Below, piece by piece: positions 32,866 to 44,545 of a DNA stretch of 64,000 nucleotides; position 1 is the first letter of the stretch, and the number at the start of each line of letters is the position of its first letter. Source of the DNA: Linum tenue (lineage: Eukaryota; Streptophyta; Magnoliopsida; Malpighiales; Linaceae). Both the position numbers and the translations under genes were made by a program. The stretch is taken from contig CAMGYJ010000004.1 in the NCBI GenBank assembly GCA_946122785.1, forward strand, positions 24,378,188-24,442,187, in the 5' to 3' direction. The notes under the pieces were generated by a model. The model saw nothing but the letters and a program-made list of their open reading frames with translations, was not told the DNA's origin and did no database searches.

Positions 32866-33730
32866 ATTGGGCAAGTTGCGTTCGCGGTGGTCAAGCAGTT
32901 CACGGTCACCTAGGCGTTCCCATATGGCACGGTGAAGATCAGCAATGCACAAACTGAGCCGTTTGAGGTGAGCTGCTGAACAAACTAGAAGACCTTTAGT
33001 TCCTTTGTATGCGTCCAGCTAAAAGACGAAAAAGAAGCGCTTGTGGGGAGGCAACCCACCACAGTTTGCATTTATTTTCTCTTCTTCTTTTGATTTTTGG
33101 TATTTGAGTCATTGTATGTCTTTAGTCTGTCTGGAATCTATTCGATGCCCCTGGTGTCAAGTTTGCGTCTATGGTTGTGTGGGTTTCCGAGCTGGGGCAC
33201 GAATGGGTTAATTGTTTGAAAATGCGGTGTTTAGCATAAAGCATAATAGGCCGCGACATAAAGAACACGGGCACTAGAGAGGCAAAAAAATAGTCGTGTT
33301 TCAACCCCATCCTTGTCTATGTTTTCCAATTTTTGCCCAACTGCCCTGGAGCCTAAAAACACAGGCGCGACCACATGGAAACAAGATCGTGTTTCCTATT
33401 TTGGACGCTCGTGTTTGCTTCCTACTCTATTCTTAGGGTTCTAGTTGAAGAATTTTGGCTTTGTGCTTAAGTTAAATTGATTAAGTAGGCCTCTTGATCT
33501 TGCATGCTTAGGTTCTCGGAGTAATGTGATTGAATCATGGGTAATTGATCTTAATGTTTCGATGTGTATGTCCGCTTGGAGCTTAGCCCACTGTCCAAAT
33601 CTTTCGATTTGAGGGCTCCAAGTACGGCTTTACCTTCTTCTAATCGTTGACCATGCTTCTATGTATGGCACATGTGCGCTATTTTTGTTGGAATACAAAG
33701 CCTGACAACCTTACCTTGCTCACTTGTGAT
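32866..33730 (+). mobile_element. Athila post-pol region remnant
   Basis: At 33,005-33,055 the plus strand reads GTCCAGCTAAAAGACGAAAA, then GCGCTTGTGGGGAGGCAACCC. This is the conserved stretch after integrase in Athila/Tat elements; the same motif is on the minus strand at 15,305-15,360. It is followed by a spacer and the ORF1 relic on the same strand. Confidence 0.65.
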
Positions 33731-34361
33731 CAAAAGATGCTCACATGTGAGTTCAAGACACAGTGCTTCTTCGAGCATCACTACCTCGACTTTGGAGTCT
33801 TCGAGGCGTTGCATGCTTGAGCGGCAATGGCGGCTGCCGTTTGAAACCTGACATGGCGGGGCCTCTTCTGTCTCTCTGAGTCACGTATCAGGAGCTGGTA
33901 TGGGAGTTTTAGTCCACCTTCAAGCACTACCCAGCTCGACAGGGTGTGCACTCCAACGCCATCCACTTCACTCTCAGCTAAAAAGAGTTCGCATGGGCAC
34001 TCGACCTCTTCCCCCATGTTGCTGCGCACCTCACCATTGAAGATGGATCCTGTTGTCTATGACAACCATGGTTTTTTTGAGCGGGTCTCCCGCCCGAAGG
34101 AGGTCGGTTTCGTGTTTTATCCTGGGTAGACGAGGGCTTTCATGCTGCGGCCTGAGTGGCAAATCCTCAACCAGTTGCTCGACAAGTCTTATTTGGCCAG
34201 CTAGCACTCCGCTAGGAACCTCGGCCTCTGGACGCTGTTTTCATGCACTCTATGGGATTGGAGGAGGACACCCTTCACTTGGCCTCTGTCCTTTCCCGGA
34301 CGATCATCAAGTATGCTCTGAACAATCGCCCTCTAGTATGTGGCCCAGTGATCACTGCTAT
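33731..34361 (+). pseudogene. Athila env-position ORF1 relic
   Basis: The plus frame contains CEFKTQCFFEHHYLDFGVFE, later STFKHYPARQGVHSNAIHFT, EFAWALDLFP and RTIIKYALNNRPLVCGPVIT. These correspond in order to the conserved segments of the intact frame at 62,537-63,931 (EFYTTFRHTQ, IRFRLGG, ELAEALDLD, VARTF, CAPLIT). Several in-frame stops (after LHA, AAV and others) make it dead. It is interrupted at 34,362 by an LTR. Confidence 0.65.
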
Positions 34362-34629
34362 TGTAACACCTTGGAAAATTGCACATCAACAAAGAACGGG
34401 AGAGATCCATGGTTCATAAGTAAGAAACCAACCTTAACTGACAAGATGCATTTTGGGATGAAATAGAGAAGTTCTTGTGAGCACTCCAAAGTTAAATGTG
34501 CTCAGTGTGGAGTACAGTAATGGGTGACTTATGGAAAGTCACCTTGAATTGTGCCTCAAGTTGAAATCCATGAGGGTCGAAGGCCAAAGCGAACAATATC
34601 TTGCTCGAGAAAAGGTTCGGGATGTTACA
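34362..34629 (+). mobile_element. Chromovirus-like LTR fragment
   Basis: Starts TGTAACACC and ends GATGTTACA, the terminal inverted motif of Tekay/Del-type LTRs. It is followed by AGTGGAATTAGAGCC, a degenerate initiator tRNA-Met primer site. At 268 bp it is short for the group, so internal deletion is likely. No gag follows. Confidence 0.55.
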
Positions 34630-35142
34630 AGTGGAATTAGAGCCTCTCTGTGTCCCTATTGAACGATGGTGGGGCAAACCTCAACGAGGGCGTTGAGTCC
34701 TAGTGGATGGAAGTAGGAATTGGTTTGGGTACATGTAATTATAGTAGCATGTATCAAGCATCTCCAGAGAAATTGGTGCAACTAAATTAATTACCTTTTT
34801 TCCAGTAATTGGAAAAATCTCATTAACCACCCCTCGACCAAAACAGCCAAGGCTCAAAAAATACAAACATAGATCAAAACTAGCTAGGAAGACAGGCTTT
34901 CTCTAGCAACATTTCAAACAAGTAAGTGACTAGCAGCAAGGTCAACAGAGAAGTCTAAGTTTCAGAGACTAAACAACATAAGCTCCTCTCTTATAATATG
35001 GACAATCTTACAGCTATTACATGGAACTCCCCCAAACACCCTCGAACAACGTTCCTTCCAAATCAAGCTGATGGTCTAGCACCAAATAGGTCCAAAACAC
35101 GGCCTGTAGCACCAAGTTTGCCGGTTTGCCTGCAAATTTCCA

Positions 35143-35397
35143 TTAGGTAATTAGGCCAATATCACGGCCACACACACCTAGAGCACCAATCAGTCCTGCA
35201 AATACAACAAGAGAGTATGAGCAACAACAAAACAAGTGGTCACGAGTTTCGACCTCTGTTCCACAAAGAAGGCAGGAGTTCGAATCAGTAATCCCCCATT
35301 CAAGTAACTTATCGCGGGTTTTAGTCTTGTTCAAAATAATCAACCAGGCTAAGAACCGATACTTAGGAATACAACATTTCCCCCACAAGAATTTCAC
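35143..35397 (-). pseudogene. LINE D RT zinc-binding domain
   Basis: MKFLWGKCCIPKYRFLAWLI then LNKTKTRDKLLEWG, CLLCGTEVETRDHLFCCCSY. Same domain as in LINE A, from a different LINE lineage. Confidence 0.82.
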
Positions 35398-35734
35398 ACT
35401 CTTTACTCGTCAGTTTCCCAGCAAATAATGGCAAGCCTAAATGGCACACATGAAATCTACCTTAAAACCAATCCTTGTCTGTTTCACCCCCAAATAATAC
35501 TTATGTCTTTTGGGGGATTGCATTCAGACCCAGAAAAGGTAGCAAACTGAGAAAGAACTCGCTTCACACACTTAAGAGCATAAAACTGACCCGCCAGAAA
35601 AAATTAGTAAATCATCAGCAAAACACAAGTGAGTCAGACCAATTGGTTTAAACTGGAGATTTAAAGGCAGCTTTCCTTTTCTAACAGCAGAATCAAGCAT
35701 CACTAAAAGCATTTCCATCGCAATAGTAAAGAGA

Positions 35735-36178
35735 TAGGGATGGCAATCAAATTGATGGTCGCGGGTACCCAACCGCCTCGACCCAACCAACGCGGGGAAT
35801 CCCCGCTTTGACCGGGTATGGATAAACCCCGCAAAAAGTTTGACGGGATCAAATTATAAAAGAAAATGTGGATCAAATTATAATCTATTAATATTGATGG
35901 GGATAACTCGAGAGAATAAATAGTAGAAAAGCAATTGAGTGGCCACTCTAATAAAAACCTAATTAATTTCCCCCAATTCTCCCTTCACTTTCACTTTCCC
36001 CCTTGCCAACAAGATTATGTTATTTAATTATTACTTGGTAAATGTAATAGAGTTAGAGCATAATAATTTGGAAAATATTGTACTCTATGTTTTAGGATCA
36101 TATTTTTTGAACCGTATTAAGAAAATGTCTGTGTTTTGTTGACTTCATGATTCTTAATATGACTGTGTTTTGTTGACT
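35735..36178 (+). mobile_element. hAT MITE fragment inside LINE D
   Basis: Begins TAGGGATGGCAA, the same terminus as the complete MITE at 53,286, followed by GGTACCC/CGACCC-rich sequence and AT-rich DNA. The candidate 8-bp site to its left is TAAAGAGA (35,727-35,734). The right terminus was not found, so the element is truncated or its end was lost with part of the LINE. Confidence 0.6.
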
Positions 36179-36637
36179 TCATGATAGAATAGATTCGTTT
36201 AGTGTTATAATTAAAAATTTTCTTCTAATTTTTAGGTACAATAATGTTGGATATCCTTGAACCATCTTTCGACTTAACTGCTTGTATGTCTTAGCACGTT
36301 CAGACTCTTCGTTCGATCCATAAACCACAGTGAAGAAGAAACTATCCTTGTTTTCTAACGTTACCAATGTGCGCATATAGAATGCTAACTCATCCAAGCC
36401 TTGAAGATGAACATCATCTTGCCACGCCACCCAAATTCTTCTTAAAGAATTCTTACTATAATTATCAACAAACTGAAAACCCACTAACTTTTCTTGAATT
36501 TTACTCACATTCTCATGTTGAACCCTTGTCTCAAGAACACTAAAAAGACTAATATGATGTCTATCCAAATACTAAAGTAGAGCATCATGTTTGTAGGGGC
36601 CATTAAATCCCCTCACATTCCACACTAAAACACTCAT
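36179..36637 (-). pseudogene. LINE D endonuclease fragment
   Basis: From MSVLVWNVRGFNGPYKHDAL (36,637, then a stop) to LFSVLETRVQHENVSKIQ, IWVAWQDDV and VYGSNEESERAKTY. N-terminal part of an APE-type LINE endonuclease. The GDFN and SDH motifs are missing. Confidence 0.78.
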
Positions 36638-37045
36638 TTATGGGGATGAGCTGCAGGAGTAGCCCCCTTTTGACTATATATTACCTCATGAACAACCTTT
36701 TGAGGAACCGGGTGAAGAATAACAAGCGGTTTCTCTGCAATAGGAGCATAGGAATTCATAAGTAAAACATCAGGGCCTTACTATTAACTTTTGTTTTGGC
36801 ACCATTGATTACTTTGTTAAACTCCCCAATGGATGGCAGAGCACTAGGAGTAATCGGCAGTGTGTCAATAGCTGCAGTAGACTCCATTGTGGTATCAACA
36901 TGTACTTCCTGAGTAACAGCAGTCATACAATTAGCATCCATTACATTTGAACTTCCAGCTTCAGTAATAGGGATAGCAATTTCCTCATCAATATCTTCTG
37001 CTACTTGTTTCCTTTTCTTAGAGAAAACAAATTGGTGGATCTATA

Positions 37046-37581
37046 CTTTTAGGGACAACTTGATTTTCAGCGCATCAACAAGCGTTTTTGGATAGATCTA
37101 TATATTCATTCTTTAGAGGGTTTGTTGTTAGTTTTAAGTCAGCATAAGTCAAGTATGAGTAGCAACCAATTGTGTGATGAAGATTTTGTGTTGCGGTTTT
37201 AGGATTATCTGTCATTTCTAAGTTATAAGAAGTAATTACTTATTGAACTCCAATTAAAATAATCAACACATGAAAATCAAAGTATCAAGCACCATAAAAA
37301 TACTTAAAAGAGACATAGTGAGCTAGCTAATCCTTATGCGTCCTTAGCGTTTCAGATTTTAACGCTATGCATGTTTTGTAATAAATTAGATACATCATAT
37401 TTGTTTGGTGTAATTGGTTATGATTGTTGTCTTTGACTAAGAAGACCGTGATCTAAATCTTGGTGTATTATTAATAGCATAGATACCCGTTAAACCAATA
37501 AATTTTAAACCACACGTAGTACTAATTCATACTCCATTTTGGTGTTAACATTGGATCCAAAGCATCAGCTCGAGGAGGAGG
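37046..37581. other. AT-rich intergenic DNA
   Basis: No gene or element recognised between LINE D and the large hAT element. Confidence 0.4.
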
Positions 37582-37599
37582 TGTAGTTGTATAGGTGTC

Positions 37600-37850
37600 A
37601 AAACAGAACCCGACCTGGTTAACCTGCTCGATCAACCCGACCCGCAATCCGACCGCAACACGAATTGACTAAAAGTCAACAACCCATAACCCACCCGACC
37701 CGCATCCCGATTGACCAGCAACCCGACTAACCTGCAACCCGAATGACTCACAACCCAATTAACCCGAACCCGATTTACCCGCAACCCGATTTAACCCGCA
37801 ACCCGATTATCCGAACCCACTAATCGGAACCCAACCGACTCAACCCAAAC
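37600..37850 (-). repeat. Subterminal AACCCGCAACCCG array
   Basis: AACCCGACCCGCAATCCGACC and related words. It is the C-rich complement of the arrays in the 28-31 kb element and matches 45,880-45,990 in strand bias. Confidence 0.78.
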
Positions 37851-38172
37851 TTCACCTAATCCACATGAATAATTATTATATTATATAATACATAGTTTTT
37901 CAAAATAAAGTTTTTGATTCTAAACTTAGATAAAATTATTTCTTCATTTCGTATAGAAAATTTAAAAATATGAAACTCACTTGATATGAAGGTCACTTGA
38001 ACACTAAGTTCTTTAACAAAATTAAAAAGTAAATATAAAATATAAAATCAACACAATGTGAATAATAATAATGAATGATTAATAATTGAGATCATATTTC
38101 CAAAAAAATAATTGAGATCATGGACAATATTAATATAATATATAAATTAAAATTTTGGTTAATTTAACTATT

Positions 38173-39354
38173 TTTTTATGAATATGTGTCTTTATTTCAT
38201 CAATACAATCTGTACAATCAGTATCTCTAAGGACAAAAGTTCACAATACAGACTTTAGACAAAAACCCAATACAAGATATCAGAACCTACTACTGCCATC
38301 TGTCACACTTTAGACTACACACTTAGCTCTCTTCCTTTCTACCGCAAGTGCTAGGCACCTAGAGACTCAACAAACTTTGGATCACCAACAACCTTTATTC
38401 TTGTGACTTCCTGCAACCTAGTAACCAAACCTGCAGCTGACAATTGTTTACCTCCATACAACCGGCGACATCTCTCCCGCCATAACTCGCTTAACACTAG
38501 ACACCATACTATTCTCACAACTAAACTCTTCTGTAGCTCTTGAGTCGCAAACTCAACAGCCTGTTGCAAGGTAGCAGGTAATGAACCCGCCAAGCTGCTG
38601 GAAAAGAAGATCTCCACACATCCTGCACATACTCACATTGAAAGAAAATATGGTCACCTGACTCAGGCAACTTTTGACACAGCGGGCAAGTGACACAAAC
38701 CTCTAGGTTCCGACGAATCTTATCCAGAGTGGTGATCTTACCTAGTAAACAGCAGCCAAGTGAAGACTGAGTTCCGTGGAATTTCTCCTTTCCAAACCAG
38801 TTTGAACCACACCACAGGAGAACCTCGAGGTCTAATACTCTGCCAGATTTTGCTGGTCTGGAACTGAGGCATCAGATCTCCCTCACATTCTACTCTCCTA
38901 TCTGTTTTGCATAACTTCCCCACAAAACTATCTCGCAACTTGAGAATCTTATTCCATACCCACGACCCTTTTGATTTAACCTCCCAAATGCTCAGATTAT
39001 GGAGCCTATATTCCTTTACCCAAGCAATTCAGAGTGTTTCCTTATCAGAAAGTATCCCCCAAAGATGCTGGCCAAGAAGGCTTTGTTCCACGAATGCAAA
39101 TCCTTAAACCCCATACCCCCTTCTGCACGAGGCAAAGCAGCTATTTTCCACTGAACCTTAGCCTTCTTCTTCTTCTTCTCAAAGTCACTCCAAAGGAACT
39201 GGGAACAAATCTTTTCAATTTCTATTATAACTTTCTTTGGCAGCAACATGACGTTCATCCAGTACTGAGTCATACTAGCCAAGATTGATACAACTAGCTC
39301 TAACTTTCCCGCGTAGGTTAAGAGTTTTGGCTGCCAACCAAGAATCCTCCTTGC
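38173..39354 (-). mobile_element. LINE C, 5'-truncated (TSD AATTTAACTATT)
   Basis: A 1.2-kb 3' fragment flanked by the 12-bp duplication AATTTAACTATT (38,161-38,172 and 39,355-39,366). It carries RT C-terminal sequence (MTQYWMNVMLLPKKVI, FLWSDFEKKKKKAKVQW, AEGGMGFKDLHSWNKA; 39,016-39,282) and a zinc-binding domain (38,351-38,938, ending LWRERCRRLYGG). The 3' end is at the left, with a short T run on the plus strand. 5' truncation during target-primed reverse transcription is typical of LINEs. Confidence 0.88.
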
Positions 39355-39629
39355 AATTTAACTATTCAATAAAGTTATCAATTAAATATTAATAAAGTAA
39401 AGCAATGTATTTGACAGATTGATGCTTTTAAGAGAATACGGAAATTTTGGTGTATTCAACGTTTTGTAAAGAGAAAGAAGAGGAAAATTAGGTTTTTTGA
39501 ATTTTTTTTATGTGAAATCAAAAATTGCATTAAGAACAGGCCACTTGCAGAGGAAAACCTGCAGCGCCTCTCAAACAGTTACAACGCAAGGGACAAACTT
39601 ACAATCCACTCCTATCTCCTATCTATAGT

Positions 39630-40364
39630 CTACTCAATGCTGTCTAATTCTAACTGGAGGGCAGGATCCACACTAACTCGGTAAGCAACTTCCTCATATA
39701 TCAACTTCACCAACATAGCAGGGTCTTTGATACCTCTTGTTCCATACAGCCGAGAGCATCTTTCACGCCATATATGACTTACAGCAGCACTCCACAGTAC
39801 ACGGCAAATACTCGCTTTAGTAGTCTTCTTCCATTCCCTTGCACACCAAGCAACCGTTTCTTCCCAGCCACCTACTGCTGGTGGAGACAGATTCTTCAAG
39901 CAGAGTTTCAAAACAGCACAAGAGTAAGAACAATAAACAAGCAAATGATCTTTGTTCTCAACCCCTCCTGGACACAATAGACAGCAACCAGAAACAGTTT
40001 TCCCCCAGGCCAGGAGCTTATCCTGAGTTACCAATCGGCCATGAATAGCAAGCCAAAGAATCAATCCATGATTAGGAATGACTTCCTTTGCCCAGACTAA
40101 TCTCCACCATTGCACTTCTGGTTTTTTCTCCCTGATATCATTCCACACCCTGGACACTGAGAATCGTTTCATTTGCTCCCCTTGCCATAGAGTGGCGCTG
40201 CCAATCCCAGAAATGAATGGATGAGCTATCTCTCTACATTTCAGCACCCGTTTCCAGATCCATGTCCCAGCAGAAACAATTGAGATATCCCAGATGCTTC
40301 TACCCTTCAGCCTATACCTTGAGATCCATGCAACCCATATATACCCTCCTAGAGTAAGGATCTC
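39630..40364 (-). pseudogene. LINE B ORF2 zinc-binding C-terminal part
   Basis: The last part of ORF2. The open frame at 39,630-40,247 encodes SVSRVWNDIREKKPEVQWWR, LILWLAIHGRLVTQDKLLAWG, CLLCPGGVENKDHLLVYC and WRERCSRLYG (zf-RVT). Upstream of its first methionine the same frame continues (GGYIWVAWISRYRLKGRSIW) up to the in-frame TAG that separates it from the RT frame. Confidence 0.87.
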
Positions 40365-41348
40365 CTATAAATGCCTCAATACACACGCCTTATTCCATAC
40401 TCCAAAATTTCTAATACCAAGGCCACCCTCTTTCTTTGGAATAGCCAACTTGTCCCAAGCCATAACTGCCTTCTTACGACTACCATCCTCAGCAGAATCC
40501 CATAAAAACTCGTTACACAACCTACCCACCTCCTTGATAACAAACTGAGGCAGTAGGAATATATTGAGCCAATATTGGAGGGTGCTTGAGATGACAGAGG
40601 TGATCAGTTGTATTTTCCCAGCATAGCTTAGCAATTTGGATCTCCAACTTCTCAACTTTTGTGTTATCTTATCCACCAACACCTTGCAATCTTGCCTAGT
40701 GAGTTTTCCTGTTATAAGTGGGACTCCTAAGTACCTCACAGGAAGTGTTCCCAGAGGGAATTCAGCGAAACTAGATATAGCAAGCATTTCTTCATGTGGA
40801 ATACCAGCACAGAAAAGTTGACACTTGGCTGGGTTGCATCTTAAACCAAACAGCTTATAAAAACTATCCATTAACCTTCTAATGCCTGCAACCCCTCTTA
40901 TTGACCCATTAGTAAACATCATCAAATCATCCGCAAAACATAAATGGGAGATCAAAAGAGGTTTACAACGAGGATGGTAAGGAATCTGATTATCCACCAT
41001 AGCTTTCATAGCCAAACAATCTAATGCTTCCATGGCAATTGTAAACAGGTAGGGGGATAATGGATCCCCCTGCCTTAATCCTTTACCAGCTTTTATATTA
41101 CCACACAACCCTCCATTAACTGCAACTCTAATAGTAGGTGTAGTAACACAAGCAAAGATCAATGTAATAAATCTCTCTGGAAACCCCATTGCCTTCATTA
41201 TACTAAACAGAAACTTCCAATTTACTGAATCAAATGCCTTCATTATATCTATCTTCACCACACATCTGGGAGTTATATTCTTTCTATGATAATTTCTAAC
41301 CAATTCTGACACCAGTAGAATATTATCACTAATAGACCTCCCCTTGAT
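40365..41348 (-). pseudogene. LINE B ORF2 reverse transcriptase, second half
   Basis: A 315-codon frame with the RT catalytic blocks: VVKIDIMKAFDSVNWKFLFS, GLRQGDPLSPYLFTIAMEAL, LCFADDLMMFTNGS (the F-A-D-D active site), LPVRYLGVPLITGKLTRQD and LRSWRSKLLSYAGKIQL. It is in another frame from the endonuclease part: QSA is followed by SRGGL instead of the expected F(I)KGR, consistent with one lost base. It ends RHL-stop, and the same frame continues in the zinc domain. Confidence 0.9.
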
Positions 41349-42991
41349 AAAGCAGATTGAGATCTACTTATCACACTGGGAAGAACTAGGGCTAGCCTAT
41401 TAGCTAACAGTTTTGAAATACCCTTATACAAGGTATTACAACAAGCTATGGGCCTATAATCCTTCATCTTTTCAGAGCTGGGAATTTTGGCTACCAGAGT
41501 AAAAATGGTGCTATTCACAGTAGATGGCATAAAACCAGTAGACAAGAAAGAAAGAACTACCTCTTCAACTTCAGTGCCAATAAGAGACCAATGAGCTTTA
41601 TAAAATTCTGCAGGGAAACCATCTGGCCCTGGGGCTTTATCCCTGGCAAGTGAAAGAAAGGTTTGCTTTATCTCTGCTCTTGTAATACCTCTCAACAATT
41701 CATTCTGCTCATCCTCAGATAGCCTGTGCTGAATTAAACCCTGGTAGTAAGACTCATCTTTAACCTCCACATTAGAATCCTCAGCCCCAATCAGCTGCTC
41801 ATAAAACTCCACTGCAATCTTACCAATACTCTGCACATCAGTTTTAATTTCACCTCTGTCATTCTGCATACGAGTAATCTGCTGCCTCTGAGCTTTAATT
41901 TTTACAGTCTTATGAAAATAAGCAGTATTCGAGTCCCCCTCCTGTATAGCTTGAGTTCTAGCCTTCTGCCTGTAAAACTGCTCTTCTGCCTTTCTCAACT
42001 CAAGGTACTCCATACACACCTGTTTTTCCTTGGCCACTGATTCTGCATTAGGATTTAGAAGAACTTCATTCTGAGCAGCCTCCAGTTCCACTGCTGCACC
42101 CTTCACTCTGGCAGAAATGTCTGAATAAACAGTTCTATTTAATTGTTTCAGGGCCTGCCTAACACAATGGAGCTTACCATAGAAAATATATGAAGGATAC
42201 CCCTCCACCTTCCTTTGCCAAGCTTGCTCAACTAGTTGCATATAATTTGGGTGACCCTGCCAAAAAGTGAAGTATTTGAACGGTTTTGGAAGAGTTTTCA
42301 GCCCAGGATTAGTGTCCAGGATCAAGCCACAATGATCTGAAATACCAGGCGGATTTGTGTAAGATGAGCTATCCTTAATCTTCTCCAACCATGCCTCATT
42401 AACCAACACCCTATCAATCCTACGAGCTATAGGATTAGCCTGTTGTTTATTCCACCAAGTAAACCAATTTCCTGATACCTTGTGATCAACCAACTCCATA
42501 TCCTTTATCCAACCCTTGAAATCCTGCATACTTTGAGTGATCTCCTGTGCTTTTGAAGTCTCATTAATCTCCGCAATGGCATTGAAGTCCCCCATGAACA
42601 CCATAGGAATGGTTGCATTTCTTCTAAGTAATAACTCCTGATAGAGACTCTTCCTTTCCACTTCTCTATTTGGACTGTAAACAAAGACAACTATAAATGG
42701 TGCTGTATCCTCTACCATAATCTGGATATAGTGTTCCCCTTCATTTACCCGAGTAACTTTCAGACCTGCCCTCCAGAATAACCAAACTCTACCTGATTTA
42801 GAACTATCATAGTTATCAGTATGTTTACAAGCAGAAAAAACACTATCTATTATTTTCTTACTATTTTCTTTAGTAACTCTGGTTTCCAATAACCCTACAA
42901 TGTCAATCTTTCTCAGCCTCAACTGCTCAAGAACAGCTGAGTGCTTGTCAGAGGAATTGAATCCTCTGACATTCCAACTTAGCAACTTCAT
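41349..42991 (-). pseudogene. LINE B ORF2 endonuclease and RT N-terminus
   Basis: An open frame of 572 codons (to 41,273 including the shifted tail) starting MKLLSWNVRGFNSSDKHSAV. Endonuclease catalytic motifs are all visible: WNVRGFN, GLLETRV (Glu), MGDFNAI (Asp/Asn), RIDRVLVN and GISDHCGL (Asp/His). A helical linker follows, with FHKTVKIKAQRQQITRM, then the RT start DKAPGPDGFPAEFYKAHW and IPSSEKMKDYRPIACCNTLY. The ATG overlaps the ORF1 stop in ATGA (42,988-42,991), so ORF2 could be translated by termination-reinitiation. Breaks down near 41,355 by frameshift. Confidence 0.92.
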
Positions 42992-44046
42992 TTACCTCGC
43001 TTCCTCCCCCTACCTCTCCCTTTAGGAGGAGATGGAGGGCAATTCAAAACTGGCCGAGGATTAGATGTAGTATTGACACGGTGCAAGCCCCCTGAACTTC
43101 TGTCAGCATAACCTCGAATCCCATTACTACTAGATCCTGGATCAATCCATATCTTCTGCTTCTGCTTCCTGTTAACAACTAGGGTGAAACCATCCTTGTC
43201 CACCAACCCACTCGTAGAAGAAGGGGTTTGAGCACCCATTGTGATAGTCTCTTTCCCTGCCCTGTGCTCTAGTATCTCTGCTTCCACCTCTTTCTCCTCA
43301 TTCAGAGGTACTTCTCCCTCAACTTCAGTAGAAAAATTCGAACACTCCCCTTCATGGACCTCCACCGAAGCCTGCTTAGAAGGATCCTCACCTATTAACG
43401 GATTCTGCTTCACCCATACTTTCTGCGGCTCTTCCTCCATTTTAGTACAGCTATGCCCAAAGCAACCACACTTCTCACATACCTTTGGCATATGGCAATA
43501 CACCACATCAATAAAGAGCTCTGGCAAACCATCAGGCGTGACACTCAACTTCGTAATCTTCTTAGCAGTAGCCTTAACCTCAACACAAATTTGAGCAAAC
43601 CCTACCTTACGACCCTGGGTTGTAGATTTATCCATACATAGCGGTTTTCCCAGCGAACTTGCCACTCTTCCTAAACCTTCCTTCGATGTTAATTCCGTCG
43701 GCAAATTGGAGAGCTTAATCCACAGCGGTAGAGCAGTGTTGTCGATTTTCAGAGGACTAATCCCAGGCTCCCACTTTCGAAGAAGCAAGAGATTTTCTCT
43801 GTGATGCCAGGGTCCCGTTTCGAATACCCATTGGCATATCTCAGCCGACGGGAATTGAAACAGCACCAGTCTTCGACCCATCCAAGAAGCCTTGACCACA
43901 CCTTCCTTGCCCCACAACCAGTTAGCCCAGTACCGAATCGATGAGATCGAAGCCGGCCGATCAATGAACTGCCCGACTAAACAATTCTCCCAACGCTTTG
44001 CCCCTTCCTCAACAACCTCCCGTGGAATCCGTAGCGAACCATTCAC
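42988..44046 (-). CDS. LINE B ORF1, nucleic-acid-binding protein
   Basis: Intact 352-codon frame. The N-terminal DUF4283 region spans about residues 20-160: ENCLVGQFIDRPASISSIRY, LWGKEGVVKASW, RRLVLFQFPSAEICQWVFET, GPWHHRENLLLLRKWEPG, LPLWIKLSNLPTELTSKEG. A zinc knuckle CEKCGCFGHSC sits near residue 200. The rest is acidic (many Glu) with a very basic tail ending KGRGRGRKRGK. In LINEs this protein binds the element RNA and joins ORF2 in the ribonucleoprotein. Start MNGSLRIPREVVEEG is at the conserved position before the GAKRWEN block. The stop overlaps the ORF2 start by ATGA. No lesions seen. Confidence 0.85.
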   Translation of the reverse strand: MNGSLRIPREVVEEGAKRWENCLVGQFIDRPASISSIRYWANWLWGKEGVVKASWMGRRLVLFQFPSAEICQWVFETGPWHHRENLLLLRKWEPGISPLKIDNTALPLWIKLSNLPTELTSKEGLGRVASSLGKPLCMDKSTTQGRKVGFAQICVEVKATAKKITKLSVTPDGLPELFIDVVYCHMPKVCEKCGCFGHSCTKMEEEPQKVWVKQNPLIGEDPSKQASVEVHEGECSNFSTEVEGEVPLNEEKEVEAEILEHRAGKETITMGAQTPSSTSGLVDKDGFTLVVNRKQKQKIWIDPGSSSNGIRGYADRSSGGLHRVNTTSNPRPVLNCPPSPPKGRGRGRKRGK

Positions 44047-44242
44047 AAACTCCGGTTAGTAGTAGTCAAGCCGATTATCCTCCGGGACTCCAAAGAGTGA
44101 TGCCCACTGTCGACCGTCGCCGACGGCAGCCTCACCGTCAGCGACGGCCGCCATCGCGCAATTAGGGTTCAGAAAGTCAGAGAGAAGAGAGAGAAGAGAG
44201 AGGAAGGACCCGAATTTTCCTCATCGGTTTTTTGAATTTTTT

Positions 44243-44545
44243 AGAAAAGAAAAAGGAGAATTTTGTTGGTTTTGATTTGTGGGAAGTGAATAAGGGGGAA
44301 AAGTTGGTTCTTTTGATTATGAAAGAAAATAAGGAGGGAAACTTTGAGTTTTCAACTTTTTGTGAAAGGAAGAAAGGAAGAGGGAAATTTGGTTCTTCAA
44401 ATGGAAGAGAAAGAGTAGGGAAATTTGGTTATTTCAATTTTATGGAAGAGAAAGAGGAGGAAAAATTGAGTGTTTCTAATTTCTGGAATGAGAAAGAAGG
44501 AGGAGAATTTTATTATTTTAATTTTTTTTTGTGAAAAAGAAAGAA
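44243..44545 (+). repeat. GA-rich ~45-bp minisatellite inside the hAT element
   Basis: About seven degenerate units of GGAAATTTGGTT(A/C)TTTCAA, then TTATGGAAGAGAAAGAGG. The unit is near a multiple of three, so an open frame at 44,232-44,534 gives Lys/Glu/Phe repeats. I do not call it a gene. LINE B is inserted at its left edge. Confidence 0.65.

Larger units (their letters stand above)
34790..37045 (-). mobile_element. LINE D, broken
   Basis: Minus-strand LINE: ORF1 tail (36,640-36,990, with LPITPSALPS), endonuclease start MSVLVWNVRGFN at 36,637 and downstream motifs to 36,179, a MITE fragment (35,735-36,178), RT with PYLFTIAMEM and LTHLCFADDLLIF (35,572-35,734), then the zinc-binding domain (35,143-35,397). 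The 3' end is near 34,790 (GGAAAAAAGG on the minus strand). I did not find a convincing target duplication, and the N-terminal half of ORF1 is missing. Confidence 0.78.
39508..44225 (-). mobile_element. LINE B, nearly intact 4.7-kb L1 element
   Basis: Complete LINE on the minus strand between perfect 17-bp duplications GGTTTTTTGAATTTTTT (39,491-39,507 and 44,226-44,242). Order: 5' UTR (44,047-44,225), ORF1 (44,046-42,988), ORF2 endonuclease/RT/zinc domain (42,991-39,630) and a short 3' UTR. ORF2 is spoiled by one single-base frameshift (near 41,355) and one in-frame TAG (near 40,366). The long exact duplication and few lesions mark a relatively recent insertion. Confidence 0.93.

Noticed and set aside
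44232..44534. 100-codon Lys/Glu/Phe-rich protein gene
   Set aside because: It is the translation of a GA-rich minisatellite inside a transposon, beginning in the LINE target duplication.
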